A stretch of DNA of 64,000 bases from Albirhodobacter sp042466415 (GCF_042466415.1 NZ_JAXHCH010000002.1:1488001-1552000), one strand, 5' to 3'; counted from the stretch's first letter, positions 41,843 to 51,317 are shown. Numbers and translations: made by a program. The notes: generated from the sequence alone by a model not told the origin.

Positions 41843-42481
41843 ATGCGTGGCTTTAAATCACGGCCCCAATCCGTCTCGAAAACGGATCTTGAAACGAATT
41901 CATCACAGATCGGTCGCATGTCCCGTCGCGCGTCACACGGGCGGGCGCGTCAGTTGCTCGGCCTCGCGATCGTGGCGGGCGGTTTGCTTATCGCGGCGCC
42001 CGAAACATTCGCCCGCTCAACCGATATCCCCACGACGCAAGACGCGCAAACCCAACGGTTCCCGCCGCTTGCATTGCCCCCTCGCGTCGCCGCAACGACC
42101 CCGCCCGCACCAACAACGGCCGCCGCAACGAAGGTTGCGATCACGCCGATGACGGGGGAGGAATTTGACGCCCGCACGCAAGGCCGCACGATCCATTTCC
42201 AATCCAACGGCGTCGATTACGGGGTTGAGGAATATCTCCCCGGAAACAAGGTCAAATGGATCTTCTCCGAAGGAAAGTGCAAGATGGGGGAATGGTATCA
42301 AGCCGGTAACCAGATCTGCTTTGAATATGACGGCGACGAGGAAATCCAATGCTGGATTTTCGCGGATCAACCCAAAGGTCTGATGGCATGGTTTAAGGGC
42401 AACCTTGCGGATACGCCGCTGATTTCGACATCAGAGACGACTGTGCCTCTTGATTGCGAGATGATCGATTTCGGCGTCTAA
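41843..42481 (+). CDS. Conserved secreted protein of unknown function
   Basis: 212 residues with a GGGAG site before the ATG. A basic start is followed by a hydrophobic export signal (LLGLAIVAGGLLIAAPETFA, residues about 38-57) and a Thr/Pro/Ala linker. The C-terminal 110 residues form a compact domain with MTGEEFDARTQGRTIHF, YGVEEYLPGNKVKWIF, GEWYQAGNQICFEYD and QCWIF. Similar domains occur in hypothetical proteins of Rhodobacterales. Three or more Cys suggest disulfides in the periplasm. No function can be given. Confidence 0.7.
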   Translation: MRGFKSRPQSVSKTDLETNSSQIGRMSRRASHGRARQLLGLAIVAGGLLIAAPETFARSTDIPTTQDAQTQRFPPLALPPRVAATTPPAPTTAAATKVAITPMTGEEFDARTQGRTIHFQSNGVDYGVEEYLPGNKVKWIFSEGKCKMGEWYQAGNQICFEYDGDEEIQCWIFADQPKGLMAWFKGNLADTPLISTSETTVPLDCEMIDFGV

Positions 42482-42500
42482 AATCTGAGGGAACTGAGTT

Positions 42501-42527
42501 GCGGCGCGGGATAGCATTCCGCGCCGC
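42501..42527. terminator. Hairpin between convergent genes
   Basis: GCGGCGCGG (42501-42509) with CCGCGCCGC (42519-42527), 9-base loop, no T run on either strand. It lies between the secreted protein gene and xseA. Confidence 0.4.
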
Positions 42528-42554
42528 TATCTATTGGTACGGCGGCGCGGGCGG

Positions 42555-44132
42555 TTAAAACAAGCTCCCCTGCTCTGGCGCTTTCTTCTTTCCTGCACGT
42601 GGCGCAGATTTGGGCTTCGGCGGCGTGTCTTGCGCGGGGGGCAAGGACTGCTGCCCTCCCTGCCCGTTTTCGGGCGCTACGCTGAGCCGGCCATCTGCAA
42701 ATTCAATCTGCAGGCTCGCCGTGGCGCTTGCCGTTTGAGCGGTTGTCACCAGCCCGTCCGCGCCTGTGGCCCCGGCACGCACGACCGCGTAGCCACGACG
42801 GAGCGTTTCGGTATAGCCGAGAGTTTGTCGCATCCGGTCCAACCCGTCGAGCCGATCCCCCAGCGCGTTAAGCCGCATCTGCGGTGCCGCGCGCAACCGG
42901 TCGGTCAGACCCGTCAGCTTGGCACGGTCCGCCTCGATCTTGCGCAGCGCATCGACGCGATTGCGTGTTAAGGCGGAGGTGACACGATCCGTCAGACCGG
43001 CGAGTTTCTTACGCTCGTCGCGCAAGAAATTGTTTAAAAGCTGTGGCCGGATTAAAGCCGCCACGGGCCCGAACCGCGTCCGCTTACGCTGTGTGAAGCC
43101 CAAAAGCGCGGGGCCGAGTCGATCTGCGCTGGCGTCAAAACGTTGCCGCGCTTGCGCGGTGAGCGCCTCTGGGCGGCCCAATCCGCGCGCGAGATCGGTG
43201 AGACGCTGGGCGCGCATCTCCATCCTTGCGCGTGTCGAGCGCTGCATACGCGCCTCACCTTCGCGCAGCCAAGCGATCAAATCCGCACGCACCGGCACCG
43301 CCATCTCCGCCGCCGCGGTGGGCGTGGGCGCGCGTTTGTCGGACGCAAAATCGATCAGCGTGGTGTCGGTCTCGTGACCCACGGCAGAGATCAGCGGGAT
43401 CTCGCTTTCCGCCGCCGCCCGTACCACGATTTCCTCATTAAAGCCCCACAGATCCTCCAACGAGCCACCGCCCCGCGCCACGATCAGCAAATCAGGACGC
43501 GCAATCGGGCCATCAAATGGCAGCGCATTGAACCCGCGAATAGCCCGCGCAACCTCGCCCGCGCAGGCCTGCCCCTGAACCGCAACGGGCCAGATCACCA
43601 CGTGACGGGGAAAACGATCGCGCAAACGATGCAAGATGTCGCGGATCACCGCGCCGGACGGCGATGTCACGACCCCGATCACCTTTGGCAGATACGGGAT
43701 AGGCCGCTTGCGTTCGGGCGCGAATAGCCCCTCCGCCGCCAAAGCCTTCCGACGCGCCTCCAGCATCGCCATCAACGCGCCCGCCCCCGCAGGCTCGATC
43801 GTCTCGACGATCATCTGGTATTTGGACTGCCCCGGGAATGTGGTCATCTTCCCCGTGGCGATGACCTCCATCCCTTCCTCAGGGCGGATCTGCATCTTGG
43901 AGACCTGCCCTTTCCAAGAAATTGCGGCAACAACCGAGCGGTCGTCCTTGAGATCGAAATACATATGCCCCGACGATGGGCGCGACACGCGACCAATCTC
44001 CCCGCGCACACGGACCCGCCCGAACTGGTCCTCAATCACGCGTTTTACGGCGCCGGAAATCTCCGACACGGTGAATTCATGCGCATTGGATTTCGGCGCG
44101 CCCTCGGGCGTCTCATCATCTAATAGGTCCAT
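42555..44132 (-). CDS. xseA: Exodeoxyribonuclease VII large subunit
   Basis: 525 residues. The N-terminal OB-fold (RVRGEIGRVSRPSSGHMYFDL) is followed by the catalytic domain with IGVVTSPSGAVIRDILHRL, ARGGGSLEDLWGFNEE and SAVGHETDTTLIDF, and a long coiled-coil region. It degrades single-stranded DNA together with XseB, whose gene is not in this window. The C-terminus has a Pro/Lys tail (APRAGKKKAPEQGSLF). Confidence 0.94.
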   Translation of the reverse strand: MDLLDDETPEGAPKSNAHEFTVSEISGAVKRVIEDQFGRVRVRGEIGRVSRPSSGHMYFDLKDDRSVVAAISWKGQVSKMQIRPEEGMEVIATGKMTTFPGQSKYQMIVETIEPAGAGALMAMLEARRKALAAEGLFAPERKRPIPYLPKVIGVVTSPSGAVIRDILHRLRDRFPRHVVIWPVAVQGQACAGEVARAIRGFNALPFDGPIARPDLLIVARGGGSLEDLWGFNEEIVVRAAAESEIPLISAVGHETDTTLIDFASDKRAPTPTAAAEMAVPVRADLIAWLREGEARMQRSTRARMEMRAQRLTDLARGLGRPEALTAQARQRFDASADRLGPALLGFTQRKRTRFGPVAALIRPQLLNNFLRDERKKLAGLTDRVTSALTRNRVDALRKIEADRAKLTGLTDRLRAAPQMRLNALGDRLDGLDRMRQTLGYTETLRRGYAVVRAGATGADGLVTTAQTASATASLQIEFADGRLSVAPENGQGGQQSLPPAQDTPPKPKSAPRAGKKKAPEQGSLF

Positions 44133-44238
44133 AACAGCGTTCTATCAGAGCCAGTTGTCAGGGCAAGCGCCCCATCACGACAGGCCCGCCCCAGCACATC
44201 CGCGCGTCTCGCGTGCTCGTCGTGCATGGCTGATGAAA

Positions 44239-44439
44239 TCAAATCGCTGCGCCGTGGCTATAGGTTTCGATGCTGTAAAGGAGGCTTTCAACCGGATCGA
44301 CGGATCCAAGACCCAGACTGAACCCAAACGCATCGGCGCGCGTGCTCTCCCAGATGTGGGTAACAGGCGCGTGCGTGTCCGCAGGCCCGATCAAGCACAG
44401 CGGGGACAACGCCATCAAAATGGACATCATGCGGATCAT
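44239..44439 (-). CDS. Small putative exported protein
   Basis: 66 residues from ATG 44439, which has a well-placed GGAG six bases upstream; a longer frame to 44454 lacks that. The N-terminus (MIRMMSILMALSPLCLIGPA) looks like a signal peptide, perhaps cleaved after the ADTHA region. The mature part is about 40 residues (ESTRADAFGFSLGLGSVDPV) with no recognised family. It lies between xseA and the divergent purD. Modest confidence because of its size. Confidence 0.45.
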   Translation of the reverse strand: MIRMMSILMALSPLCLIGPADTHAPVTHIWESTRADAFGFSLGLGSVDPVESLLYSIETYSHGAAI

Positions 44440-44641
44440 AATTAACTCCAACACTGGTTACGCGTTTGCTCAACAATCACCGAAGCAAGCCTCGATTGAC
44501 GCCAATCTCCTACATAATTGTGGCAAATTTTTGGAAACGCGCAGGAATGCTTGCCGCGCGGGAAAGCAGGTTTTAAGAGGCAAGACACAGACAGGCGCGG
44601 GTTTTTTCCCTATGCGCACAAAAAACCGAGAGGCGACGCGA

Positions 44642-45904
44642 ATGAATATTCTGGTATTGGGCAGCGGCGGACGCGAACATGCGTTGGCTTGGGCAATCAA
44701 ACAAAACCCGAAATGTGACCGTCTCATCGTTGCGCCCGGCAACGCGGGAATCGCGCAATTGGCGGAATGTGCGCAATTTGACATCAATGACGGCGCGGCC
44801 GTCGTCACCTTCTGCGAAGTGAATGCCGTCGATTTCGTCGTGATCGGGCCGGAAGCACCTTTGGCAGCGGGTGTTGCAGATGCGTTGGAAAATGCCGGCA
44901 TTCCCGCATTTGGTCCCTCGGCCGAGGCCGCAAAACTAGAGGCCTCCAAAGCCTTCACCAAAGCAATTTGCGATGCGTGCAACGCGCCGACCGCTGGCTA
45001 TGCCCGCTTCACCGATGCACAAGCCGCGAAGGACTATGTCCGCGCGCAAGGCGCGCCCATCGTCATCAAGGCCGACGGGCTTGCTGCGGGCAAAGGGGTC
45101 ATCATGGGGATGACCATGGATGAGGCGCTCGGCGGGATTGATGAAATCTTCGGTGGCGCATTCGGGGCGGCCGGCACAGAGGTCGTCATCGAAGAATTCA
45201 TGGAAGGCGAGGAAGCCTCTCTCTTTATCCTCTCGGACGGTAAAAACGTCCTCACCGTTGGCGGCGCACAAGATCACAAGCGGGTTGGCGAAGGTGATAC
45301 CGGCCCAAATACCGGCGGTATGGGCGCCTATTCCCCCGCCCCCGTGCTCAGCGCCGAGATTGAGGCAATTGCCATTCGCGAGATTGTGCAGCCCACCGTG
45401 GACGAGATGGCGCGGCGCGGCACGCCGTTTAAAGGCGTTCTCTACGCCGGCCTGATGATCAAAGACGGGCAACCGCGTCTGGTGGAGTATAATGTCCGCT
45501 TCGGCGACCCGGAATGTCAGGTTCTGATGATGCGTCTGGGCGGGCAGATCCTCGATTTGCTGCTTGCCTGCGCGCAGGGGCGTCTGGATCAGATCAAGGT
45601 CAATTGGGCGGAGGATCACGCGCTGACCGTCGTCATGGCCGCGAACGGCTATCCGGGCGACTACGCAAAAGGGACCGTGATCAAAGGCCTCGACGCGCTC
45701 AACGAGAGCTCGAACGAGATGGTCTTCCATGCAGGCACCGCGCTGAAAGACGGTATGATCACGTCGAATGGCGGGCGCGTTTTGAACGTCACCGCGCGCG
45801 GGGCGACCTTGCAAGACGCGCAAGAGCGCGCCTATGCGATGGTCGATGCGATCGACTGGCCCGAGGGCTTCTGCCGCCGCGACATCGGTTGGCGGGCACT
45901 TTAA
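44642..45904 (+). CDS. purD: Phosphoribosylamine--glycine ligase PurD
   Basis: 420 residues, full length. It joins phosphoribosylamine and glycine with ATP in purine synthesis. The opening MNILVLGSGGREHALAWAI, ATP-grasp loop KADGLAAGKGV, GPNTGGMGAYSP and VRFGDPECQ are visible. The preceding 200 bases hold its promoter and the divergent small ORF. A strong terminator follows. Confidence 0.97.
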   Translation: MNILVLGSGGREHALAWAIKQNPKCDRLIVAPGNAGIAQLAECAQFDINDGAAVVTFCEVNAVDFVVIGPEAPLAAGVADALENAGIPAFGPSAEAAKLEASKAFTKAICDACNAPTAGYARFTDAQAAKDYVRAQGAPIVIKADGLAAGKGVIMGMTMDEALGGIDEIFGGAFGAAGTEVVIEEFMEGEEASLFILSDGKNVLTVGGAQDHKRVGEGDTGPNTGGMGAYSPAPVLSAEIEAIAIREIVQPTVDEMARRGTPFKGVLYAGLMIKDGQPRLVEYNVRFGDPECQVLMMRLGGQILDLLLACAQGRLDQIKVNWAEDHALTVVMAANGYPGDYAKGTVIKGLDALNESSNEMVFHAGTALKDGMITSNGGRVLNVTARGATLQDAQERAYAMVDAIDWPEGFCRRDIGWRAL

Positions 45905-45920
45905 AGCACGCGAATTAATA

Positions 45921-45953
45921 GAGGGGGCAATTCAGCCCCCTCTTTTAGTTTTT
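45921..45953 (+). terminator. Rho-independent terminator after purD
   Basis: GAGGGGGC (45921-45928), loop AATTCA, GCCCCCTC (45935-45942), then TTTTAGTTTTT. Confidence 0.92.
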
Positions 45954-46025
45954 AGATCGCTTCGCCAGATCAGACCATTTTCAAGTCACCGTCAGCGGCC
46001 ACCATCCGCGTAAACGGGACGAGCG

Positions 46026-46919
46026 TCAGCCCATACGTTCCGAGGCATAGCCACCTGGCGAGGCGGCAAAGACCACGGTTTTATTACCGTTAATGAATGT
46101 CCGGTGATGGATATGCGCGTGGATCGCGCGCGCGAGGACCTGCGCCTCCACATCCCGCCCCAACGACACGTAATCATCTGGCGATTGGGCATGGGTGATG
46201 CGCACAGTGTCCTGTTCGATGATCGGACCCTCATCCAGATCCGCAGTCACATAATGCGCCGTCGCCCCGATAAGTTTCACGCCGCGCTCATAGGCTTGCT
46301 TATAGGGGTTTGCGCCTTTGAACGACGGCAGGAACGAGTGGTGGATGTTGATGATCCGCCCCGACATCTTGGCACAAAGCGCGTCCGACAGGATCTGCAT
46401 ATAGCGCGCAAGCACGACGAGATCAGCTCCGCTTTCCTCGACCACAGACAGCAACTTGGCCTCGGCCTCGGGCTTGTTCTCTTTCGTGACTTTGATGTGA
46501 TGGAACGGAATATCGTGGTTCACCACGACCTTTTGGTAGGTAAGATGGTTCGACACCACCCCGACAATATCAATCGGCAACGCCCCGATCCGCCAACGAT
46601 AGAGCAGATCGTTCAGGCAATGGCCGAAGTTCGACACCATCAAGATGACCTTCATCTTCTCCGCACTCGGGCGGATGGCCCATTCCATCGCGAACCCGTC
46701 CCCAACCGCAGGGGCAAACCCCTCTACGATCTTGTCCAAAGACGCCCCGCCCTCAGAGGCGAAGGTCACACGCATGAAAAACTGGCCCGTCAACGGGTCA
46801 TCAAACTGGTGCGAATCCGTGAGGTTGCACCCCAGATCCGAGAGGTAGTTCGCAATAGCGGCAACGATCCCGCGCGTGGAGGGGCATTTAACAGTCAACA
46901 CATAAGAGGGCGCAGTCAT
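46026..46919 (-). CDS. purU: Formyltetrahydrofolate deformylase PurU
   Basis: 297 residues. An N-terminal ACT domain (SYVLTVKCPSTRGIVAAIA) precedes a formyltransferase fold with MVSNFGHCLNDLLYRW, and catalytic residues in NIHHSFLPSFKGANPY and GATAHYVTADLDEGPIIEQD (Asn, His, Asp triad). It frees formate from 10-formyl-THF, balancing C1 and glycine pools. Single gene on the minus strand. Confidence 0.94.
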   Translation of the reverse strand: MTAPSYVLTVKCPSTRGIVAAIANYLSDLGCNLTDSHQFDDPLTGQFFMRVTFASEGGASLDKIVEGFAPAVGDGFAMEWAIRPSAEKMKVILMVSNFGHCLNDLLYRWRIGALPIDIVGVVSNHLTYQKVVVNHDIPFHHIKVTKENKPEAEAKLLSVVEESGADLVVLARYMQILSDALCAKMSGRIINIHHSFLPSFKGANPYKQAYERGVKLIGATAHYVTADLDEGPIIEQDTVRITHAQSPDDYVSLGRDVEAQVLARAIHAHIHHRTFINGNKTVVFAASPGGYASERMG

Positions 46920-47132
46920 CTGTTTTCCTTCTTCTTACATCTGGCATGGAGCATTTGAAAAATGCCTAGCGCGCAGCGACAGACCTCACAATCCGCGCTT
47001 GGGCCCAAATGCGCCGCTACGGATACGACGCGGAAAGAATTAAAGACGACAGGGAGCCGATTGCGACAAAGGTTTCCGATAGTGGCACCGTGCCCCGATC
47101 CGGTGCAGCCTCCTCACACCCGATCTATTCGG

Positions 47133-47819
47133 TTAATCGCAGGCCATCGCAGCCGAGAGCGCACGCGGCCCCGCCCCCGCCACTTGGCCGACGGCACGCG
47201 CAGAGAACGCCGTGACCTCCAACCGCACAGCAGTCTGCCAATCCATTGTCGCAAAGACGAAATTGCCGCCTTGCGGGCAATCGCGCATCCCGCCCCATAG
47301 CGTTGCGGAGCGATATTGATGATTGGTGACGCCTTGGTAGATCACCTGCGAGATCAGGCGATCGCCGTCTTGCCGCACGCTGAGCAAATCGCCGCGAAGA
47401 TGCGGGCGGTCCACCGCGATGACATAGGTCTGGCCCTGTTCGACGCCCCACCCCGCCAGCGACAGCCAGCGGTGGCGCGTGCCGATCCAATCGCCTGCGG
47501 CAATCAACGCCCCCTGCGGCGACATCTTCACGATCCGCGAGCCTTCAGACTGACTGCTTTCGACGGCGTAAAGAGTGCCATCCGGGGCGATAAGCGGCGC
47601 AATGCCCTCAAACACAGCCCCCGCAGGCGGCGCGATCCGCGCTCCATTCGCCAGTTCCAAAAACGCCCATTCCCCGTTTGCAACCGCGCCGTGGCCGTAG
47701 GATGCATCCGGTTGAACGTAACGGGGGGCTGGATCGGCGGCGAAGACCGCACCTTTTGAAAACATAAAAAGCCCCGCCGCAACGGCGAGGCTTTTGATCG
47801 ACACGCGACCGAGGCGCAT
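47133..47819 (-). CDS. Secreted protein of unknown function coupled to a ferredoxin gene
   Basis: 228 residues from ATG 47819, which overlaps the ferredoxin stop by 4 bases. It has a signal peptide (SIKSLAVAAGLFMFSKGAVFA) and a mature domain with beta-strand patterns such as NGEWAFLELANGARI, GTLYAVESSQSEGSRIVKM and WLSLAGWGVEQGQTYVIAV, somewhat like repeated blades. No family was recognised. Two Cys near the C-terminus may form a disulfide. The overlap implies cotranscription with the ferredoxin gene, but no functional link is evident. Confidence 0.65.
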   Translation of the reverse strand: MRLGRVSIKSLAVAAGLFMFSKGAVFAADPAPRYVQPDASYGHGAVANGEWAFLELANGARIAPPAGAVFEGIAPLIAPDGTLYAVESSQSEGSRIVKMSPQGALIAAGDWIGTRHRWLSLAGWGVEQGQTYVIAVDRPHLRGDLLSVRQDGDRLISQVIYQGVTNHQYRSATLWGGMRDCPQGGNFVFATMDWQTAVRLEVTAFSARAVGQVAGAGPRALSAAMACD

Positions 47820-48142
47820 CAAATCTGCTTTTCTGGCAGGTTCACGACCAGTCCATCCAGCGCATCCGTCACTTTAATCTGGCACGTCAGGCGCGATGTT
47901 TCAGGATCGGGCTGATAGGCGAAATCGAGCATATCTTCCTCCATCGAATCCTTCGCGGGGATTTTCTCAACCCAGTCCGGCGCCACATACACGTGGCAGG
48001 TCGAGCAGGCGCAAGCGCCGCCGCAATCCGCATCAATCCCCGGGACACCATTGTCACGCGCACCTTCCATGACGGTCATGCCCGTCTTGACGTCCACGAC
48101 ATGCTTCGTGCCGTTATGCTCTACGTAGGTAATTTTGGCCAA
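47819..48142 (-). CDS. [2Fe-2S] ferredoxin, adrenodoxin type
   Basis: 107 residues. Cluster ligands are the Cys of DADCGGACACSTCHVYV (pattern C-x5-C-x2-C) and the later Cys in RLTCQIKVT. Size and the EGARDNGVPGIDADCGG region match the vertebrate/ISC-type family that serves P450s and Fe-S assembly. No partner reductase lies in the window. Confidence 0.92.
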   Translation of the reverse strand: MAKITYVEHNGTKHVVDVKTGMTVMEGARDNGVPGIDADCGGACACSTCHVYVAPDWVEKIPAKDSMEEDMLDFAYQPDPETSRLTCQIKVTDALDGLVVNLPEKQI

Positions 48143-48353
48143 GGTCAGGCTCCTTATCTGCGCCCTCCTCAGGGCTTATGCGGCGCCACAGGGTGGGCTT
48201 CGCATAGGATTAGGCCAAAGTGCAGCGCAATTCCAGTGGGGGATCGGCGCTTTAATGCCGCAGATTTTGCCTGTATGGAGAACCGGACTGCCCGACGGCA
48301 AACCACCAAGCGGCAGAAACGATTAAAGCGTGACGCTGAAAGCGAGGGCGTTG

Positions 48354-48905
48354 ATGGGCTGTAACAAGGTGGCATACCGTCTCAAGATGCGGGCGATCGG
48401 CGCGCTCATAGGGGCGACGCTCGTATCAGGCTGCGTCGAGGCGCAGACATTGACGACCATCGCGCCCGAATTGGTGTTGCGCGACGAGATCACAAATCAA
48501 GCGCCGCCAGAAACGATCTCTGGCTTGTGCTGGGCCAGCCAATCGAAACCTGCTGTGATCGAAACCGTCACCGAACAAGTTGAACTCACCCCACAGATCG
48601 TCGCCGAGGACGGCACCATCACGCCCCCCACCTACCGCAGCGACACGCGCCAGCGGATCTTGGGCGATGGCGAGATGGAATATTTTCGCACGCCCTGCGA
48701 AGATGTCTTCTCCGAGTATTTCATCACCACATTGCAGCGCGCGCTCGCGGCACGCGGTCTCTATAAAGGCAGCGCCACCGGCGTGATGGACCGCAATACC
48801 AACTCTGCGATCCGAAACTGGCAACGCCCGCGCGGCTTGGACAGCGCAACATTATCCTTGAAAAGCGCGAAGATCCTCGGGCTTTTGCGCTGGGAAACGC
48901 CGTAA
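48354..48905 (+). CDS. Putative lipoprotein with a peptidoglycan-binding-like domain
   Basis: 183 residues from ATG 48354, with GAGGG upstream; ATG 48387 is also possible. The lipobox LVSGC follows a hydrophobic stretch (AIGALIGATLVSGC). Near the C-terminus, TTLQRALAARGLYKGSATGVMDRNTNSAIRNWQ (given in outline: LQRAL, GLY.G, TG.MD..T..AI..WQ) is a PG_binding_1-type repeat. Probably anchored in the outer membrane with contact to the cell wall. Central Cys residues may form disulfides. Confidence 0.7.
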   Translation: MGCNKVAYRLKMRAIGALIGATLVSGCVEAQTLTTIAPELVLRDEITNQAPPETISGLCWASQSKPAVIETVTEQVELTPQIVAEDGTITPPTYRSDTRQRILGDGEMEYFRTPCEDVFSEYFITTLQRALAARGLYKGSATGVMDRNTNSAIRNWQRPRGLDSATLSLKSAKILGLLRWETP

Positions 48906-49033
48906 GGCGGGGTGGCTGACGGCGCGCAAAAGACATCGCCCCCGAAGTCCAGTTGTCGTATCTGGGCATCTTGCCTACTGTCGCGGGATGAAACCTGCGG
49001 CGCGGTGCGCGTGCTGTGCAGAGGAACTCCAGA

Positions 49034-49564
49034 ATGCCTCGCCTGAAGCAAAAGCGGCTCTTCACCCCCGAACCAGCCTCGCTCTACCCGATCACGATTG
49101 AAACCGTGTCGATTGTGTCGGCCGCCCTCATAACTGCGGGCGAGCCGATGATGACCTTCCGTGATGCGGATGGTCGGGTGCGCGTGATGCGGGCGCCGAT
49201 CGCCGGCCGGATTTTGCGCGTGATGATCGAGGTGGGTGACACGCTCGCAGCGCCCGTCTGCGCGATGACGATGCGGGAGGAGCCCGATCTCGCCCCGACA
49301 GCGGCGGCGCCCCCCGAGCAACCTCTTTGCGACACGCCCGTAGCTCCTGCGGCGCATTCCGCGCTGCCGCGGCGCTCGCCCTATCCGTGGATTCGTCGCA
49401 ATTCCGGCGAGCACGAGGCCGAAGCCCCCCACTCGCGCAGGATCTGGGCCGTCTTGGCGGTAGCAACGATGTGCTTAATCGCTTTTGCAATTTTTGAGGC
49501 GGGCATGTTCGGCTCCCCCGCCATCCCCGTCGACCATACCACCGAGCAGCAGCGCGCCAGATGA
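49034..49564 (+). CDS. Membrane protein with a lipoyl-like domain lacking the attachment lysine
   Basis: 176 residues from ATG 49034 with AGAGGA at 8 bases. Residues about 20-80 have the half-repeats of a biotinyl/lipoyl domain: ITAGEPMMTF, then MRAPIAGRILRVMIEVGDTL. Where biotin or lipoate is carried (EAMKM in relatives) it reads DADGR, so there is no lysine to modify, as in HlyD-type adaptor domains. One membrane helix (IWAVLAVATMCLIAFAIFEA) lies near the C-terminus. The function is unknown. Confidence 0.5.
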   Translation: MPRLKQKRLFTPEPASLYPITIETVSIVSAALITAGEPMMTFRDADGRVRVMRAPIAGRILRVMIEVGDTLAAPVCAMTMREEPDLAPTAAAPPEQPLCDTPVAPAAHSALPRRSPYPWIRRNSGEHEAEAPHSRRIWAVLAVATMCLIAFAIFEAGMFGSPAIPVDHTTEQQRAR

Positions 49565-49645
49565 GGGCGCAAAAACGCAAGGCGCGCGACTGAACCCGCC
49601 GCAAAGCACAGCTCACAGGCCAGTAGCTTGCGCGCGCGCCACGAA

Positions 49646-49669
49646 AAAGGGCGCCCGAAAGCGCCCTTT
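49646..49669 (-). terminator. Terminator after degP
   Basis: AAAGGGCG (49646-49653) pairs with CGCCCTTT (49662-49669), loop CCCGAAAG; on the minus strand it continues TTCG after the T's. It ends the hflK-hflC-degP region. Confidence 0.8.
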
Positions 49670-49691
49670 GCCAACGTCATGAAACCGTCAG

Positions 49692-51176
49692 TTAGTCTTC
49701 GATCGGAAGCGCAAGGAAGCGCGGCTCGCCGCCACGGCGGATCAACAGAAGCAAGGATTTGCGCCCCGCATCCTTTGCCGCGGAGATCTGATCTTCGAAA
49801 TCGGAGACCTGAGTAACCGTTTGCTGGCCCGCTTCGGTGATGACATCGCCCGCGCGCAGGCCCTTTTCATAACCATCACTATCCTCTGCGATCTCCTTGA
49901 TCACCAAACCTGCCGTGCCAGATGGCAAGCCAAGCTCGTTTGCAAGCGCAGGCGTAACCGGCGTTACGGTCAACCCAAGGATCTCGCCCTCGGATTCTTG
50001 TGGCGCTTGCACAGCCGCCGGAACAGGCTCGCCCTCGGCCAATTCGCGACGCCCCAAGGTAACCAACAGCGTCTGCGACTTTCCTTCCCGCAGCACAGTC
50101 ACACGAACCGCCTCGCCCACAGGCGCATCGGCAACGCGGCGCACCAGTTCGCGCACGTCAGACACAACGCCGCCGTCGAAGGAGGTAATGATATCACCCG
50201 CCTTCATACCCGCATCCATCGCAGGACCTTCGGGAACCTCGGACACAAGGGCGCCCTTCGTGTCGCCTAGCCCCATGGCCTCCGCCATATCAGGGGTGAC
50301 GTCCTGAATTTTGACGCCCAGCCAACCGCGGCGGGTCTCGCCGTATTCTTTAAGCTGCGCGACAACTTTCGATACGACGTTCGACGTCATCGAGAAGCCT
50401 ATCCCGATGGAGCCACCATTGGGCGACAAAATCGCGGTGTTCATCCCGATCACATCGCCGTTCATGTTGAACAACGGACCGCCCGAGTTGCCACGGTTGA
50501 TGGCCGCATCGGTTTGCAGATAGTCATCGTAAGTGCCCGACAGCTCGCGGTTCCGCGCGGAAATAATCCCCGCCGAGACCGAGAAGCCCTGCCCGAGCGG
50601 GTTGCCCATCGCCATAACCCACTCGCCCACACGCGCCTCGTCGGAATTACCAAACTTGACGAATTTCAGGGGCTTGTCGCTTTCGACTTTCAACACGGCA
50701 ACATCGGTTTTCGGATCTGTGCCGATCAGCTTCGCCGGAAGGCGTTGGCCCTCAAAGAACTCGATCTCGATCTCGTCAGCGCCCTCAATCACGTGGTTGT
50801 TCGTGACGATATAGCCATCTTCAGAGACAACATAGCCCGACCCCAATGCGTTCGAGCGGCGCGGGCGGGTTTCGCCCTGCTGTTGGCCAGGGCTCGGCAG
50901 GCCGAAGTCGCGGAACAATTCGTCAAACGGAGACCCGTCAGGGAAAACAGGCCCGCGATTGACGGGGGCGGCCACGGTCGTCGAGGTCGTGATATTGACA
51001 ACAGACGGGCTGACCCGTTCCGCGAGATCAGCGAAGCTCTCGGGGGCGGCGCGCGCCTCGGACTGGGCCGCGCCAAGCGCAACCATCGCTGACAGGGTGA
51101 GAATGGATAAAGCCCGAAGCAATCCGCGCGCAGTGGCGGGCTGGGACAGGGCCATAGTTTGGCTTTGGTGCGACAT
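49692..51176 (-). CDS. degP: Do-family periplasmic serine protease (DegP/DegQ)
   Basis: 494 residues from ATG 51176, preceded by GGGAG. A signal peptide (LLRALSILTLSAMVALGAA) leads to a trypsin-like domain with His in TNNHVIEG, Asp in KTDVAVLK and Ser in GNSGGPLFN, followed by two PDZ domains (RRGWLGVKIQDVTPDMAEAM and the C-terminal GLVIKEIAEDSDGY region). It degrades and refolds misfolded envelope proteins. The gene follows hflC after a terminator, so read-through or an own promoter is needed. Confidence 0.94.
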   Translation of the reverse strand: MSHQSQTMALSQPATARGLLRALSILTLSAMVALGAAQSEARAAPESFADLAERVSPSVVNITTSTTVAAPVNRGPVFPDGSPFDELFRDFGLPSPGQQQGETRPRRSNALGSGYVVSEDGYIVTNNHVIEGADEIEIEFFEGQRLPAKLIGTDPKTDVAVLKVESDKPLKFVKFGNSDEARVGEWVMAMGNPLGQGFSVSAGIISARNRELSGTYDDYLQTDAAINRGNSGGPLFNMNGDVIGMNTAILSPNGGSIGIGFSMTSNVVSKVVAQLKEYGETRRGWLGVKIQDVTPDMAEAMGLGDTKGALVSEVPEGPAMDAGMKAGDIITSFDGGVVSDVRELVRRVADAPVGEAVRVTVLREGKSQTLLVTLGRRELAEGEPVPAAVQAPQESEGEILGLTVTPVTPALANELGLPSGTAGLVIKEIAEDSDGYEKGLRAGDVITEAGQQTVTQVSDFEDQISAAKDAGRKSLLLLIRRGGEPRFLALPIED

Positions 51177-51317
51177 CGCAAACTCCCGTTTAGTCTTCTT
51201 CATGCACCGGAGGCATGATGGCACTCTTTAGATACCTCCAGCGGCGCTGGCGCAAATGAAACCCCGATCTCGGCGCCTCACTTCGATGTGAGCACACTCC
51301 CCCCGAGGACGCAAAAG

